Origin: Rhizobacter sp. SG703
GTDB lineage: Bacteria > Pseudomonadota > Gammaproteobacteria > Burkholderiales > Burkholderiaceae_C
Direction of reading: 5' to 3'
NCBI RefSeq assembly: GCF_012275445.1
Contig: NZ_JAAZQK010000006.1
Span: forward strand, 62,001 to 126,000
Length of the DNA: 64,000 nucleotides
In this document: one piece after another, positions 45,613 through 55,149 of the stretch
Numbering within the stretch: the stretch's first letter is position 1
Layout of the letters: every line of letters starts with the position of its first letter
Notes under the pieces: generated by a model
Database searches by the model: none
Seen by the model: the letters and a program-made list of their open reading frames with translations, nothing else
What the model was told of the DNA's origin: nothing
Translations under genes and position numbers: made by a program

Positions 45613-45816
45613 ATGGCCCGCATCACCGTCGAAGACTGCCTGACCAAGATCCCGAACCGCTTCCAGCTCGTGCTGGCCGCCACCTACCGCGCCCGCATGC
45701 TGAGCCAGGGTCACGCACCGAAGATCGACACGAAGAACAAGCCGGTCGTGACCGCGCTGCGCGAGATCGCCGCCGGCGAAATCGGCATCGAGATGCTGCG
45801 CAAGGTGCCGATCTGA
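45613..45816 (+). CDS. rpoZ: RNA polymerase omega subunit
   Basis: The 67-residue omega subunit has [20 protein letters not shown], the RAR segment, and [20 protein letters not shown] lies upstream of the ATG. In the usual gmk-rpoZ-spoT order it precedes the (p)ppGpp enzyme gene; omega with DksA helps RNA polymerase respond to ppGpp. Confidence 0.97.
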   Translation: MARITVEDCLTKIPNRFQLVLAATYRARMLSQGHAPKIDTKNKPVVTALREIAAGEIGIEMLRKVPI

Positions 45817-45923
45817 ATATCTGCTCCGAACTTCGCCCGGACGGCCCCTCGCGGGCCGTTCGCGTTTTCCCTTGCTGCGTCCCCACGACGGCGTCTGCGT
45901 CGAATCCGCGATAAATTCGGGCC

Positions 45924-48221
45924 ATGAACGCCCGTTCTCCGGCCACTGCCTTGCGTGAAGCGCCGCCCGCCCCGTCGGGCCGCGGCGGCAGCACGCCGGT
46001 GCCGGCGGCCACGAAAGACGCCGCGGCCGCGTCGTTCGCGGCACTGACCCACAAGCTCGACTACCTCGACGCCGCCGACATCAAGCGCGTGCGCGAGGCC
46101 TACCGCTTCGCCGACGAGGCCCACCTGGGCCAGTTCCGCGCGAGCGGCGAGCCCTACATCACGCACCCGATCGCGGTCGCCGGCCTGTGCGCCGACTGGA
46201 AGCTCGACGCGCAGGCCATCATGGCCGCGCTGATGCACGACGCGATGGAGGACTGCGGCGTCACCAAGGTCGAGCTGATCGAGCGCTTCGGCTCATCCAC
46301 CGCCGACCTGGTCGACGGCCTGACCAAGCTCGACAAGCTGCAGTTTTCCACGCGCGAGGAATCGCAGGCCGAATCCTTCCGCAAGATGCTGCTCGCGATG
46401 GCGCGCGACGTGCGCGTGATCCTGATCAAGCTCGCCGACCGGCTGCACAACATGCGCACGATGGACGCGATGGCGCCGGCCAAGCGCATGCGCATCGCCC
46501 GCGAGACGCTCGACATCTACGCGCCGATCGCGCACCGGCTCGGCCTGAACCAGACCTACCGCGAGCTGCAGGAGCTGTCGTTCCAGCACACCCGGCCGTG
46601 GCGCCATGCGGCGCTGTCGAAGGCGGTGCTGCGCGCGCGCGGCTACCGGCGCGACATCGTCGAGCGCATCCAGCGCGAGGTCGAGAAGGCCTTCGCCGAC
46701 GCGCAACCGCAGGCCCAGCAGAAGGTGCAGGTGTTCGGCCGCGAGAAGACGCTCTATTCCATCTACAGCAAGATGCGCGAGAAGCACTTCAGCTTCGCGC
46801 AGGTCAACGACATCTTCGGCTTCCGCATCGTCGTCGGCACGCTGCCCGAGTGCTACCTGGCGCTCGGCGTGCTGCACCAGCTGTACAAGCCGCTGCCGGG
46901 GCGCTTCAAGGACTACATCGCGATCCCGAAGGCGAACGGCTACCAGTCGCTGCACACCACGCTGGTGAGCCCGCTGGGCACCGCGGTCGAGTTCCAGATC
47001 CGCACCGAGCCGATGCATGCGGTGGCCGAAAAAGGCATCGCCGCGCACTGGATGTACAAGGCCGGCGGCAACACCCAGCTGCACGATGCGCAGCGCCTGG
47101 GCACGCTGTGGCTGCAGTCGCTGATCGACATCCAGGACGAGACGCGCGACGCGAACGAATTCCTCGAGCACGTCAAGATCGACCTGTTCCCCGATGCGGT
47201 CTACGTGTTCACGCCGAAGTCGCGCATCATGGCGCTGCCGCGCGGCGCGACGCCGGTCGACTTCGCGTACGCGATCCACTCCGACGTCGGCGACCACTGC
47301 GTCGCGGCCAAGGTCAACGGCGACCCGGTCGCGCTGCGCACCGAGCTGCGCAGCGGCGACGTGGTCGAGGTCGTCACCGCGCCCGGCGCACGCCCGAACC
47401 CGGCCTGGCTGAACTTCGTGCGCACCGGCCGGGCGCGTTCGAAGATCCGCCACTACCTGAAGAACATGGAGCAGGAAGAGTCGCAGCAGCTGGGCGAGAA
47501 GCTGCTCGCGCAGGCTCTGCGCGCCGAAGGCCTGAACATGCCGGCCAACGACCCGGCCGAGGCCGCGGCCGGTGCGCTGTGGCAACAGCTCGCGCGCTGG
47601 AGCGGCACCCGCTCGCGCGCCGAACTGCTGATCGACATCGGCCTCGGCCGCAAGATCGCGACCATCGTCGCGAAGCGGCTGGCGCAGATGATGGGCGAAC
47701 GCGGCGAACGCCCCGATGCGCTGACGCTGACGATGGGCCGCTACGCCGCCGACGACAACGCGCCGTCGCAGGGCCTCGTGGTGATCGACGGCAGCGAAGG
47801 CGCGTCGGTGCAGATGGCGCCGTGCTGCCGGCCGATCCCCGGCGACGCGATCGTCGGCTACCTGGGCCGCGGCGAAGGGCTGGTGGTGCACACCGTCGAC
47901 TGCTCGACCGCGAAACGGCTGTTCGAACGCGACAGCGAGCGCTGGATGACGGTCGAATGGGCCGAAGAACCGATGCGGGCGTTCGAGACCGGCGTCACGC
48001 TGCTGCTGAAGAACGGCAAGGGCGTGCTGGCGCAGGTGGCGGCCGCCGTCAGCGAGGCCGAGGCCGACATCACCCACATCGACATGGACGACGAACCGGC
48101 CGCGCAGACGATCGAGCTGCGGCTGCTGCTGAGCGTGCGCGACCGGCTGCACCTGGCCGACGTCATGCGCACGCTGCGGCGTGCGGCGCCGGTGCTGAAG
48201 GTCGTCCGCGTGAAGCCGTGA
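45924..48221 (+). CDS. spoT: bifunctional (p)ppGpp synthetase/hydrolase
   Basis: The 765-residue RelA/SpoT protein has an HD hydrolase domain (YITHPIAVAGLCADW, AALMHDAMEDCG, KLADRLHNMRTMD), a synthetase domain (YSIYSKMREKHFSFAQVNDI, FQIRTEPMHAVAEKGIAAHW), TGS (YVFTPKSRIMALPRGATPVD), a zinc-finger/helical region and a C-terminal ACT domain. HD residues are intact, so hydrolase activity is expected. A short Ala/Pro-rich N-terminal extension precedes residue 35. It converges on greB. Confidence 0.96.
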   Translation: MNARSPATALREAPPAPSGRGGSTPVPAATKDAAAASFAALTHKLDYLDAADIKRVREAYRFADEAHLGQFRASGEPYITHPIAVAGLCADWKLDAQAIMAALMHDAMEDCGVTKVELIERFGSSTADLVDGLTKLDKLQFSTREESQAESFRKMLLAMARDVRVILIKLADRLHNMRTMDAMAPAKRMRIARETLDIYAPIAHRLGLNQTYRELQELSFQHTRPWRHAALSKAVLRARGYRRDIVERIQREVEKAFADAQPQAQQKVQVFGREKTLYSIYSKMREKHFSFAQVNDIFGFRIVVGTLPECYLALGVLHQLYKPLPGRFKDYIAIPKANGYQSLHTTLVSPLGTAVEFQIRTEPMHAVAEKGIAAHWMYKAGGNTQLHDAQRLGTLWLQSLIDIQDETRDANEFLEHVKIDLFPDAVYVFTPKSRIMALPRGATPVDFAYAIHSDVGDHCVAAKVNGDPVALRTELRSGDVVEVVTAPGARPNPAWLNFVRTGRARSKIRHYLKNMEQEESQQLGEKLLAQALRAEGLNMPANDPAEAAAGALWQQLARWSGTRSRAELLIDIGLGRKIATIVAKRLAQMMGERGERPDALTLTMGRYAADDNAPSQGLVVIDGSEGASVQMAPCCRPIPGDAIVGYLGRGEGLVVHTVDCSTAKRLFERDSERWMTVEWAEEPMRAFETGVTLLLKNGKGVLAQVAAAVSEAEADITHIDMDDEPAAQTIELRLLLSVRDRLHLADVMRTLRRAAPVLKVVRVKP

Positions 48222-48239
48222 TCCCGGAGTGGCATCCGG

Positions 48240-48803
48240 CTACGAATGCGGCTTCGGGTAGGAGACGTCGACAACCTCGATCCGCTCCAGCCCGCCCGGC
48301 GTCATCAACTGCACCTCGTCCCCCACGCGCGCCTTCAGCAGCGCCCGCGCGATCGGCGCGATCCAGCTGATCTCGCCCTTGCTGCTGTCCGATTCGTCGA
48401 CGCCCTTGATCGTGACGGTGCGCTCCTCGCCGCGCTCGTTCGCATAGGTCACGGTGGCGCCGAAGAACACCTGGTCGTTGCCGTGGTGCAGCGACGGATC
48501 GGCCACCTCGGCGATGTCGAGCCGCTTGGTCAGGAAGCGGATGCGCCGGTCGATCTCGCGCAGCCGCTTCTTGCCGTACAGGTAGTCGCCGTTCTCGGAG
48601 CGGTCGCCGTTCTTCGCGGCCCACGACACCACCTCGACCACCTTCGGCCGCTCGTCGTCCAGCAGCGTCAGCAGCTCGTGGCGCAGGGCCTGGTAGCCGG
48701 CCGGCGTCACGTAGTTGCGCGTGCCCTGCGGCAGCGCCGGCAGCCCGATGTCGTCATCGTCGTCGCCGTCGGAATCGCTCTCTTTGGTGAAGGCCTTGCT
48801 CAT
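48240..48803 (-). CDS. greB: transcript cleavage factor GreB
   Basis: GreB rescues backtracked RNA polymerase. The 187-residue product has an acidic N-terminal extension (KESDSDGDDDDDIGLPAL), the coiled-coil tip SWAAKNGDRSENGDYLYGK carrying the catalytic acidic residues, and the C-terminal FKBP-like domain (VFFGATVTYANERGEERTVT). The GKKRLREIDRRIRFLTKRL helix is typical of GreB rather than GreA. Confidence 0.96.
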   Translation of the reverse strand: MSKAFTKESDSDGDDDDDIGLPALPQGTRNYVTPAGYQALRHELLTLLDDERPKVVEVVSWAAKNGDRSENGDYLYGKKRLREIDRRIRFLTKRLDIAEVADPSLHHGNDQVFFGATVTYANERGEERTVTIKGVDESDSSKGEISWIAPIARALLKARVGDEVQLMTPGGLERIEVVDVSYPKPHS

Positions 48804-48868
48804 GGGCGCGATTTGAACCCAACTGCGGCCCGCCAGTGCCGCTGCGCTGCGACCAGGGTGATTGACTC

Positions 48869-48884
48869 GCCTAACCGGTTAGGC
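48869..48884. promoter_or_regulatory. 16-bp palindrome upstream of the GST gene
   Basis: GCCTAACCGGTTAGGC is a perfect palindrome 34 bp upstream of the GST start. A CTAACCGGTTAG core of this type is the kind of site bound by TetR- or MarR-family repressors; no regulator gene is adjacent. It lies in the 115-bp gap between divergent greB and GST. Confidence 0.5.
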
Positions 48885-48918
48885 AGAATGAGCCGGATCC
48901 TTGCACCAGGAATCCGCC

Positions 48919-49563
48919 ATGTACACACTCTTCGCCACCCCCGGATCGGTCGGCTGCGCTGCCGTCGATGCGGCGCTGCGCCTGTGCGGCGTGCCGTTCG
49001 AGACCATCGAAGCCGCCCCGTGGACCGAATCGCCCGGCCGCGACCGGCTGAAGGCGGTCAACCCGCTGGTGCAGATCCCGACGCTGCAGGGCTCCAGCGG
49101 CGAGCTGCTGACCGAAACGGCCGCGATCCTGGTCCACCTCGGCCTGACGCACCCCGAGGCACAGCTGCTGCCCGCCGACGCCGCCCGCCGCGCCAGCCAC
49201 CTGCGCGGCCTCGTCTATCTGGCGGCCAATGTCTACCCGGCCATCACGGTGATCGATTTCCCCGAGCGCTTCTGCGAGGCCTGCAGCGACGACGAGGCCC
49301 GGCGCATCCGTGCGCAGACGCGCCGCCACCTGCACGGGCTGTGGGAGGTGTTCGCCGACAGCTTCTTGGCGCCGCCCACCGGCTTCCTCGCCGGCGACGC
49401 CCCGGGCGCGCTCGACCTGATGGCCGCCGCGCTGTCGAAGTGCTTCGGCACCCGTCCGCACCTGGCCGCATCCCGTCCCGCGTTCGCCGCGCTGCTGGCG
49501 CGCACCGACGCCCACCCGCGCTTCGCCGACACCGAACGGCGCTACTGGCCAGCGGCGTCCTGA
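48919..49563 (+). CDS. glutathione S-transferase family protein
   Basis: The 214-residue product has a thioredoxin-like N domain (YTLFATPGSVGCAAVDAALRL, PLVQIPTLQ with the cis-Pro, LTETAAILVHLG) and a helical C domain (GDAPGALDLMAAALSKC). The enzyme would conjugate glutathione to electrophiles; the substrate is unknown. CAGGAATCC precedes the ATG. The stop overlaps the start of the CGNR protein gene (ATGA). Confidence 0.9.
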   Translation: MYTLFATPGSVGCAAVDAALRLCGVPFETIEAAPWTESPGRDRLKAVNPLVQIPTLQGSSGELLTETAAILVHLGLTHPEAQLLPADAARRASHLRGLVYLAANVYPAITVIDFPERFCEACSDDEARRIRAQTRRHLHGLWEVFADSFLAPPTGFLAGDAPGALDLMAAALSKCFGTRPHLAASRPAFAALLARTDAHPRFADTERRYWPAAS

Positions 49564-50147
49564 TGGCCGGCATCTCGGCCGGCGTCGGCGGCGCGCTGGC
49601 GCTGGAGTTCGCGAACACCGCCGGCGATCACCTGGCCGACGCACCGTCCGAGCGCCTGGGCAGCTGGGCGCGCTTCGCCCAGTGGTGCGTCGAGCAGGAC
49701 CTGGTCGATGCCCGCGGCGCAGCGGCCCTGAAGGCCTCGGCCGACGATCTCGCGCCGGTGGTCGCCGCGCGCGAGGCGGTGTTCCGCACCGGCCTCGCGA
49801 TCGCACAAGGCGGCAAGCCGCCGGCCGCGGCGCTCGCGCTGCTGAACGAGCTCGCCGCCGGCGACGGCCCGCGCGTCGGCCACACGCAGGCCGGCCTGCG
49901 CTGGCGCGGCAGCGCCGACGACAGCGCGCTCTCGCTGCGCACGCTGCTGGCGCGCGAAGGCCTGTCGCTGTTCTGCTCGCCGCGGGCCGCGCGCATGCGG
50001 CTGTGCGCCGGGCCGCTGTGCGGCTGGCTGTTCCTCGACGACAGCCGCGGCGCACCACGCCGCTGGTGCTCGATGGGCGACTGCGGCAACCGCGCCAAGG
50101 TGCAGCGCCACCACGCCCGCCGATCGGCCGGCGCGGGGGACGCCTGA
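49563..50147 (+). CDS. ABATE/CGNR zinc-finger protein
   Basis: The 194-residue protein has an N-terminal ABATE-type region (ALALEFANTAGDHLADAPSE) and a C-terminal CGNR zinc finger, with MRLCAGPLCGWLFLDDSRG and RRWCSMGDCGNRAKVQRHHA. The family is proposed to be stress-responsive transcription regulators, which is unproven. It is coupled to the GST gene, so it could regulate it and bind the palindrome upstream; that is inference. Confidence 0.9.
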   Translation: MAGISAGVGGALALEFANTAGDHLADAPSERLGSWARFAQWCVEQDLVDARGAAALKASADDLAPVVAAREAVFRTGLAIAQGGKPPAAALALLNELAAGDGPRVGHTQAGLRWRGSADDSALSLRTLLAREGLSLFCSPRAARMRLCAGPLCGWLFLDDSRGAPRRWCSMGDCGNRAKVQRHHARRSAGAGDA

Positions 50148-50223
50148 GGTGCAACAGCGGTTCCCCTCGCGCGGCGCAGCGTGTACCCTTGCCGCTGCTT
50201 CCTCCTCCCTACGCCGTCTTCCC

Positions 50224-50856
50224 ATGCGCCTGATCCGGTCCCTGCCCTTTCTGATCCTGCTGTCCACGGCCCGTGCGGCGCTGGCCGCCCCGGCGCCCGC
50301 GCCGGCGGCGGCCGAGGCGAAGCCCGCCGAACGCTGCGAGACCGCGGTGGCCGACACCATCCGCGAGATGCGTGGCAAGGAAGCGCGCGACATCGAGTTC
50401 ATCGCCGCGCAGCGCTCGCTGCTGCCGGCCAGCGGCGACGAGACCACCGTGAAGGGCGCCGGCCGCTACAAGACCGCCGCGACCGGCGTGCATGGCTTCA
50501 CCTACCGCTGTGCGTACAACGCCGAATCGAACGAGACCTCGGGCGTCGTGTTCCGAGAGACCGGCAGCTCCCGCCCGCTGGCCGAAAAAGCGTGGGAGCC
50601 CGACCTCAGCAAGGTCTCGCCCGATGCCTGCGAAACCGCGATCGCCGCGACGCTGAAAGACAAGTACCCGCGCGTCGGCCGCATCGCGTTCGATGCCGAG
50701 ACGCGCCGGCTGCAGCCTGCGCCGAACGACGACACCTGGCTCGACGGCCAGGGCGCCGTCGAACGCGCGCCCGGCATGAACTCGATCCCGTTCACCTACC
50801 GCTGCGCGTTCCAGGCGCGCACCGGCCGGCTGGTCGGCGCGCAAGCCACCCCCTGA
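50224..50856 (+). CDS. secreted protein with an internally duplicated domain, unknown
   Basis: The 210-residue product has a signal peptide (LIRSLPFLILLSTARAALAA). Two similar repeats follow (about residues 35-115 and 130-205), each starting with CETA(V/I)A-x-T and ending FTYRCA(Y/F). The Cys at both ends of each repeat probably pair, giving two disulfides. I recognise no named domain. It stands between the CGNR gene and the ECF sigma block, on the same strand. Confidence 0.75.
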   Translation: MRLIRSLPFLILLSTARAALAAPAPAPAAAEAKPAERCETAVADTIREMRGKEARDIEFIAAQRSLLPASGDETTVKGAGRYKTAATGVHGFTYRCAYNAESNETSGVVFRETGSSRPLAEKAWEPDLSKVSPDACETAIAATLKDKYPRVGRIAFDAETRRLQPAPNDDTWLDGQGAVERAPGMNSIPFTYRCAFQARTGRLVGAQATP

Positions 50857-51013
50857 AGTGCCGGGCGGCCGCCCGCGCTCCGCAGGCCGCAGCGCAACGC
50901 TGTCCCGCCACGCGAAGTCGCGCGTGGGGTGTTCACAAACTGATGCGCCCGCATCGAACGCCGTGCCGTAAGCTCGGCGCTCTTCGGTTTCGGCAACGGA
51001 TGTCGGAGGATGC

Positions 51014-51622
51014 GTGGTCGATCGACCCTCGAACGATGCGATGTTGGGCGGCGAGGTGACGCAGTTGCTGCGGCGCTGGACCGACGGCGACGCGCACGCG
51101 CTGCACCGGGTGCTGCCGCTGGTGTACGACGAGCTGCGCCGCCTTGCCGGCCGCCACCTGCGCCATGAGCGCGCGCACCACACGCTGCAGAACACCGGCC
51201 TGGTGCACGAGGCCTACCTCCGTCTGACAGACGACCGCCCGGTGCAGTGGGCGTCGCGTTCGCAGTTCTTTGCGCTCGCGTCGAAAGTGATGCGTCACAT
51301 CCTGGTCGATCACGCCCGCGCGCGAGGGGCCGACAAGCGCGGCGGCGGCCAGGCCCACGTGCCGCTCGACGAGCTGTCGGAAGCCGCCATCGCGCAGCTC
51401 GCGCCGCGCGACACGTCGGTGCTCGACATGCTGGCGCTCGACCAGGCGCTGACCCGGTTGCAGCAGCTCGATGCGCAGCAGAGCCGCGTCGTCGAGCTGC
51501 GCTTCTTCGGCGGCCTGAGCGTCGACGAGACCGCGGCGACGCTCGAGATTTCGCCGGCCACCGTGAAGCGCGAATGGTCCAGCGCCCGCGCCTGGCTGCT
51601 GCGCGAACTGGCCGGCCGCTGA
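51014..51622 (+). CDS. ECF sigma factor of the kinase-linked type (TIGR02999-like)
   Basis: The 202-residue product has region 2 (RVLPLVYDELRRLAGRHLRH, LVHEAYLRL and SRSQFFALASKVMRHILVDH) and region 4 (LDAQQSRVVELRFFGGLSVD and ATVKREWSSARAWLL). This wording matches ECF sigma-70 TIGR02999, which, as I know it, often sits beside Hanks-type kinases, as here. The start is GTG at 51014 just after GGAGGA, or ATG at 51041. A CCACGCG/CGCGTGG hairpin lies at 50908-50927 in the 157-bp upstream gap. No anti-sigma gene is visible. Confidence 0.92.
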   Translation: MVDRPSNDAMLGGEVTQLLRRWTDGDAHALHRVLPLVYDELRRLAGRHLRHERAHHTLQNTGLVHEAYLRLTDDRPVQWASRSQFFALASKVMRHILVDHARARGADKRGGGQAHVPLDELSEAAIAQLAPRDTSVLDMLALDQALTRLQQLDAQQSRVVELRFFGGLSVDETAATLEISPATVKREWSSARAWLLRELAGR

Positions 51623-51725
51623 GCGCGCCGGGTGCGCGGCACGGATACGCTTCGTCACACATTGCATGAGCCGCTGCCGCCCGAGCTTGCGCCCTACGGG
51701 GAACGAGAACTTCGGGAGAGTTGCG

Positions 51726-52616
51726 ATGAACGCCACGATCCACGCCGACATCGACAGCGGCTTCGGCCACCTGCCGGGCGTCGAGCACGGCCTGCCGGTG
51801 CTGCGGCCGCCGCCGCTGCTGCTGCACACCGAGCCGCCGCGCATCGAGTCGCATCCGCTCGGCAGCCCGCGCCGGCCGTCGCTGCTGACCGCGCTGCTGG
51901 CCGCCGAGAGCCCGTGCGAGCGCCACCGCACGGTGCGTGCGCTGATGCAGACGCTCGGCTTCGACTGGCTGGCCTGCGGCAGCTTGGTGCGCGACGAAGC
52001 CGGCTGGCGCCCGGCCGCGTTCTGCACCACGCTGATCGACATCGACTGGCTGCAGCGCTATTTCGGGCAGAGGCACCACGAGGTCGATCCGCGCTGGCGC
52101 GAGGCGCTGCAGTCGTCGCTGCCGTGCATCTGGTCGCTGGACCAGTGGGACGACGCCGGTGCAGCGGCGGATGCGGCAGGCACCCACTTCGGCCGCTTCG
52201 TCGCCGACCTGCGCGCCACCGGCATGCACAGCGGCGCCCTGCTCGCGCTGCCGGGCCGCCGCGCCGACGAGCGCTGGCTGCTCAGCCTGCTGTCGCGCAC
52301 GCCGGGGACGGCCTGGATCGGCGACGCTGCGCTCGGCCAGTTGCTGAACCTGAGCCTGTGCCTGCACGAGTTCTACCTGCAGCACACCCGCTGGCCGCAG
52401 TCCGGTCCCGCCACGCCCCCGGAAGAAGTGCTGAACCCGGTGCAACGCGACATCTTGCTGCAGCTCGCGCACGGTGCGAGCGACAAGCAGATCGCGCGAG
52501 AGCTGCAGCTGTCCTCGCATGCCGTCGACTACCACATGCGCCAGCTGCGCCGCCGCTTCGCGGCCCGCAACCGCGTGCAGCTGACCCAGGCGGCACAACG
52601 CCTCGCGCGGCGCTGA
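51726..52616 (+). CDS. LuxR-type solo regulator with autoinducer-binding-like domain
   Basis: The 296-residue protein ends in a GerE/LuxR HTH (EVLNPVQRDILLQLAHGASD, QIARELQLSSHAVDYHMRQL). Residues about 60-200 resemble the autoinducer-binding domain: DIDWLQRYFGQRHHEVDPRW, then LPCIWSLDQW, echoing the Trp/Tyr/Asp-Pro/Trp positions that contact acyl-HSL. The first 55 residues are Pro-rich. There is no LuxI synthase in the window, so it would be a solo. GGGAGAG precedes the ATG; the gene lies between the sigma and kinase genes. Confidence 0.82.
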   Translation: MNATIHADIDSGFGHLPGVEHGLPVLRPPPLLLHTEPPRIESHPLGSPRRPSLLTALLAAESPCERHRTVRALMQTLGFDWLACGSLVRDEAGWRPAAFCTTLIDIDWLQRYFGQRHHEVDPRWREALQSSLPCIWSLDQWDDAGAAADAAGTHFGRFVADLRATGMHSGALLALPGRRADERWLLSLLSRTPGTAWIGDAALGQLLNLSLCLHEFYLQHTRWPQSGPATPPEEVLNPVQRDILLQLAHGASDKQIARELQLSSHAVDYHMRQLRRRFAARNRVQLTQAAQRLARR

Positions 52617-52632
52617 GCTGGAAGGGACTCCG

Positions 52633-55149
52633 ATGAGCCTTGCGACGGATGCGCAGCGCTGGCAACGGCTGAAGGCTCTGGTGGCCGATGCGCTGGCGCT
52701 CGATGCAACACAGCGCACCGAGTTCGTGCAGCGCAGTTGCGCCGGCGAGCCGGACCTGCAGGCCGAGCTCGAATCGCTGCTCGCCGCCGCCGCGCCCGAC
52801 GACACGCCGCTCGACCAGCAGCCGGCCGCGCAGCTGCTGCAGGCGATCGACGAGCATGCATCGCGCCACTGGATCGGCCGCCGGCTCGGGCCCTACCGGC
52901 TGGTCTCGCTGATCGCGCGCGGCGGCATGGGCGAGGTGTACCGCGGCGAACGCGACGACGGCCAGTTCGAGCAGCGCGTCGCGATCAAGCTGATGCGCGC
53001 GGACGGCGACCAGCAGATGCTGCTGGCGCGCTTCAATGCCGAACGCCGCATCCTCGCGTCGCTCGACCACCCGAACCTCGCGAAGCTGCTCGACGCCGGC
53101 CTGACCCCCGACGGCGAGCCCTACTTCGTGATGGAGCTGGTCGACGGCATCGCGCTCGATTTCCACTGCGAGCAGCAGGCGCTCCCGGTGGCGCAGCGGC
53201 TGCAGCTCTTTCGCAGCGTCTGCCTGGTGGTCGACTATGCGCACCGGCAGGGCGTGATCCACCGCGACCTGAAGCCGGCCAACATCCTGGTCACGCCGCA
53301 AGGCGTCGTGAAGCTGGTCGACTTCGGCATCGCGAAGCGCGTCGGCCCGCTCGACGGGACCGAAGGCAGTGAGCCGACCCTGACGCTGCAGCGCGTGCTG
53401 ACGCCCGACTACGCCAGCCCCGAGCAGGTGCGCGGCGAGCCGCTGACGCCGGCCAGCGACATCTATGCGCTCGGCGTCGTGCTGTACCGGCTGCTGGCGC
53501 GCGCCAGCCCGTACGGTGCGGCCACCGACAGCTACGCGCTGACGCGCGCGATCTGCGAGACCGAGCCGCCGCGCCCGAGCCGCGCGGTGCCGCACGGCGG
53601 CCGCCTGCGCCGCCAGTTGCGCGGCGACCTCGACGCGATGGTGCTGATGGCGCTGCGCAAGGAACCGGCGCACCGCTATGCGTCGGCCGAGGCGCTGGCC
53701 GATGACGTGTTCCGCCACCTCGAAGGGCTGCCGGTGCATGCGCGCCGCGGCGCCTGGAGCTACCGCGCCGGCCGCTTCGTGTTGCGGCACCGTGCGATGG
53801 TCGGCACCGCGCTGGTCGCCAACCTCGCGTTGTCGGCCGGCATCGGCATCGCCGCCTATGAAGCGTGGGAGGCCAACGTGCAGCGCGAACGCGCCGAGCG
53901 CCATTTCGCGAGCGTGCGCAAGCTGACCAACACGCTGATCCTCGACGTCAACAATGCGATCCGCGACCTGCCGGGCTCGACGCAGGCCCGCCAGCTGGTC
54001 GTGCAGACCGCGCTGAACTACCTGCAGCAGCTCAGCGCCGAATTGCAGGGCGATGCCGCGCTGCAACTGGAGCTGGCCGGCGGCTACCGGCAGATCGCCG
54101 ACCTGCAGGGGCGCAATTCGGAGGCCAGCCTGGGCGATCCGGTGGCCGCGCTCGCGAGCTACGAGCGCGGGCTGGCGCTGGCCGAGCCGCTCGGGCAGCC
54201 GGCGCGGCGGCGCGATCCGAACTTCCGCGCCGCGCAACGCGAACTGGCGCTGCTGCACGGCAGCCGCGGCGCGCTGCTGACCTCGATGGGCCGCAACGAC
54301 GCCGGCATGGAATCGCTGCGCCAGGGCATCGCGATCACCGACGACCTGATCGCCGCCGAGCCCGACAACGCGCCGCTGCTGCGGCTGCGCGCCACGTTGT
54401 ACAGCGAACTCGCGCACGGGCAGCAGAACGCCGGCCAGCACGAGGCCTTCCTGGCGTCGACCGAAGCGGCCACGCAGCAGCTCGAGGCGCTGCTTGCGCG
54501 CCAGCCCGGCGATGCGATCGCCGCCAACACGCTGGCCACCACCTACGGGCTGCGCGGCATGACGCTGCTCGGCCACGACCTGAAGCCCGACACCGCGCAG
54601 CGCGCGCTGCAGGCCTACGGCAAGGGCGCGGCGCTGCTGCAGCGCCTGGCCGACGCCAACCCGAACGACACCAAGCTGATGCGCACGCTGGCGATCCAGT
54701 ACCACGGCATGGGCCGCTCGCTGGTGCGATTGAAGCAGCCGGCCAAGGCGCTGGAGCTGCACCGCCGGGCGATCGCGATGCTGGAGCGGCTGGCGCAGCA
54801 GGAGCCGAACAGCCCGCAGTTCAATGCCGACCGCGCCGGCGCCGCGGTGCGGCTCAGCGAGGCGCAGCTCGCCGCCGGCGACGTGCCGGGCAGCCGCAGC
54901 ACGGCCGCCGCGGCGGTCGCCACCTTCGAGGCGCTGCCCGACGGCATCCGCCGCGACATCGTCACGCACTACCTGCACGGCCTCGCGTACTACCAGCTCG
55001 CCCAGGCGCTGCGCGCGCAAGGCGATCACGACGAGGCCTGCAGGCGCTACCGGCAGAGCCTGCCGCTGTTCGACGACGTCGCGCGCCTGCTCGACCCGAC
55101 CGACATCGGCCCCGACGCGGCGCGCGCCGCGCTGCAGCGCTGCACCTGA
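52633..55149 (+). CDS. transmembrane Ser/Thr protein kinase with C-terminal TPR-like region
   Basis: The 838-residue kinase has an N-terminal helical domain (1-85). The kinase domain has glycine loop IARGGMGEVYRGE, Lys119 in VAIKL, catalytic loop VIHRDLKPANILV (His210), DFG from Asp230, and PDYASPEQVRGE. One membrane helix lies near residues 388-408 (MVGTALVANLALSAGIGIAA). A 420-residue TPR-like periplasmic part follows. All catalytic residues are present. It overlaps the next kinase gene. Confidence 0.94.
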   Translation: MSLATDAQRWQRLKALVADALALDATQRTEFVQRSCAGEPDLQAELESLLAAAAPDDTPLDQQPAAQLLQAIDEHASRHWIGRRLGPYRLVSLIARGGMGEVYRGERDDGQFEQRVAIKLMRADGDQQMLLARFNAERRILASLDHPNLAKLLDAGLTPDGEPYFVMELVDGIALDFHCEQQALPVAQRLQLFRSVCLVVDYAHRQGVIHRDLKPANILVTPQGVVKLVDFGIAKRVGPLDGTEGSEPTLTLQRVLTPDYASPEQVRGEPLTPASDIYALGVVLYRLLARASPYGAATDSYALTRAICETEPPRPSRAVPHGGRLRRQLRGDLDAMVLMALRKEPAHRYASAEALADDVFRHLEGLPVHARRGAWSYRAGRFVLRHRAMVGTALVANLALSAGIGIAAYEAWEANVQRERAERHFASVRKLTNTLILDVNNAIRDLPGSTQARQLVVQTALNYLQQLSAELQGDAALQLELAGGYRQIADLQGRNSEASLGDPVAALASYERGLALAEPLGQPARRRDPNFRAAQRELALLHGSRGALLTSMGRNDAGMESLRQGIAITDDLIAAEPDNAPLLRLRATLYSELAHGQQNAGQHEAFLASTEAATQQLEALLARQPGDAIAANTLATTYGLRGMTLLGHDLKPDTAQRALQAYGKGAALLQRLADANPNDTKLMRTLAIQYHGMGRSLVRLKQPAKALELHRRAIAMLERLAQQEPNSPQFNADRAGAAVRLSEAQLAAGDVPGSRSTAAAAVATFEALPDGIRRDIVTHYLHGLAYYQLAQALRAQGDHDEACRRYRQSLPLFDDVARLLDPTDIGPDAARAALQRCT

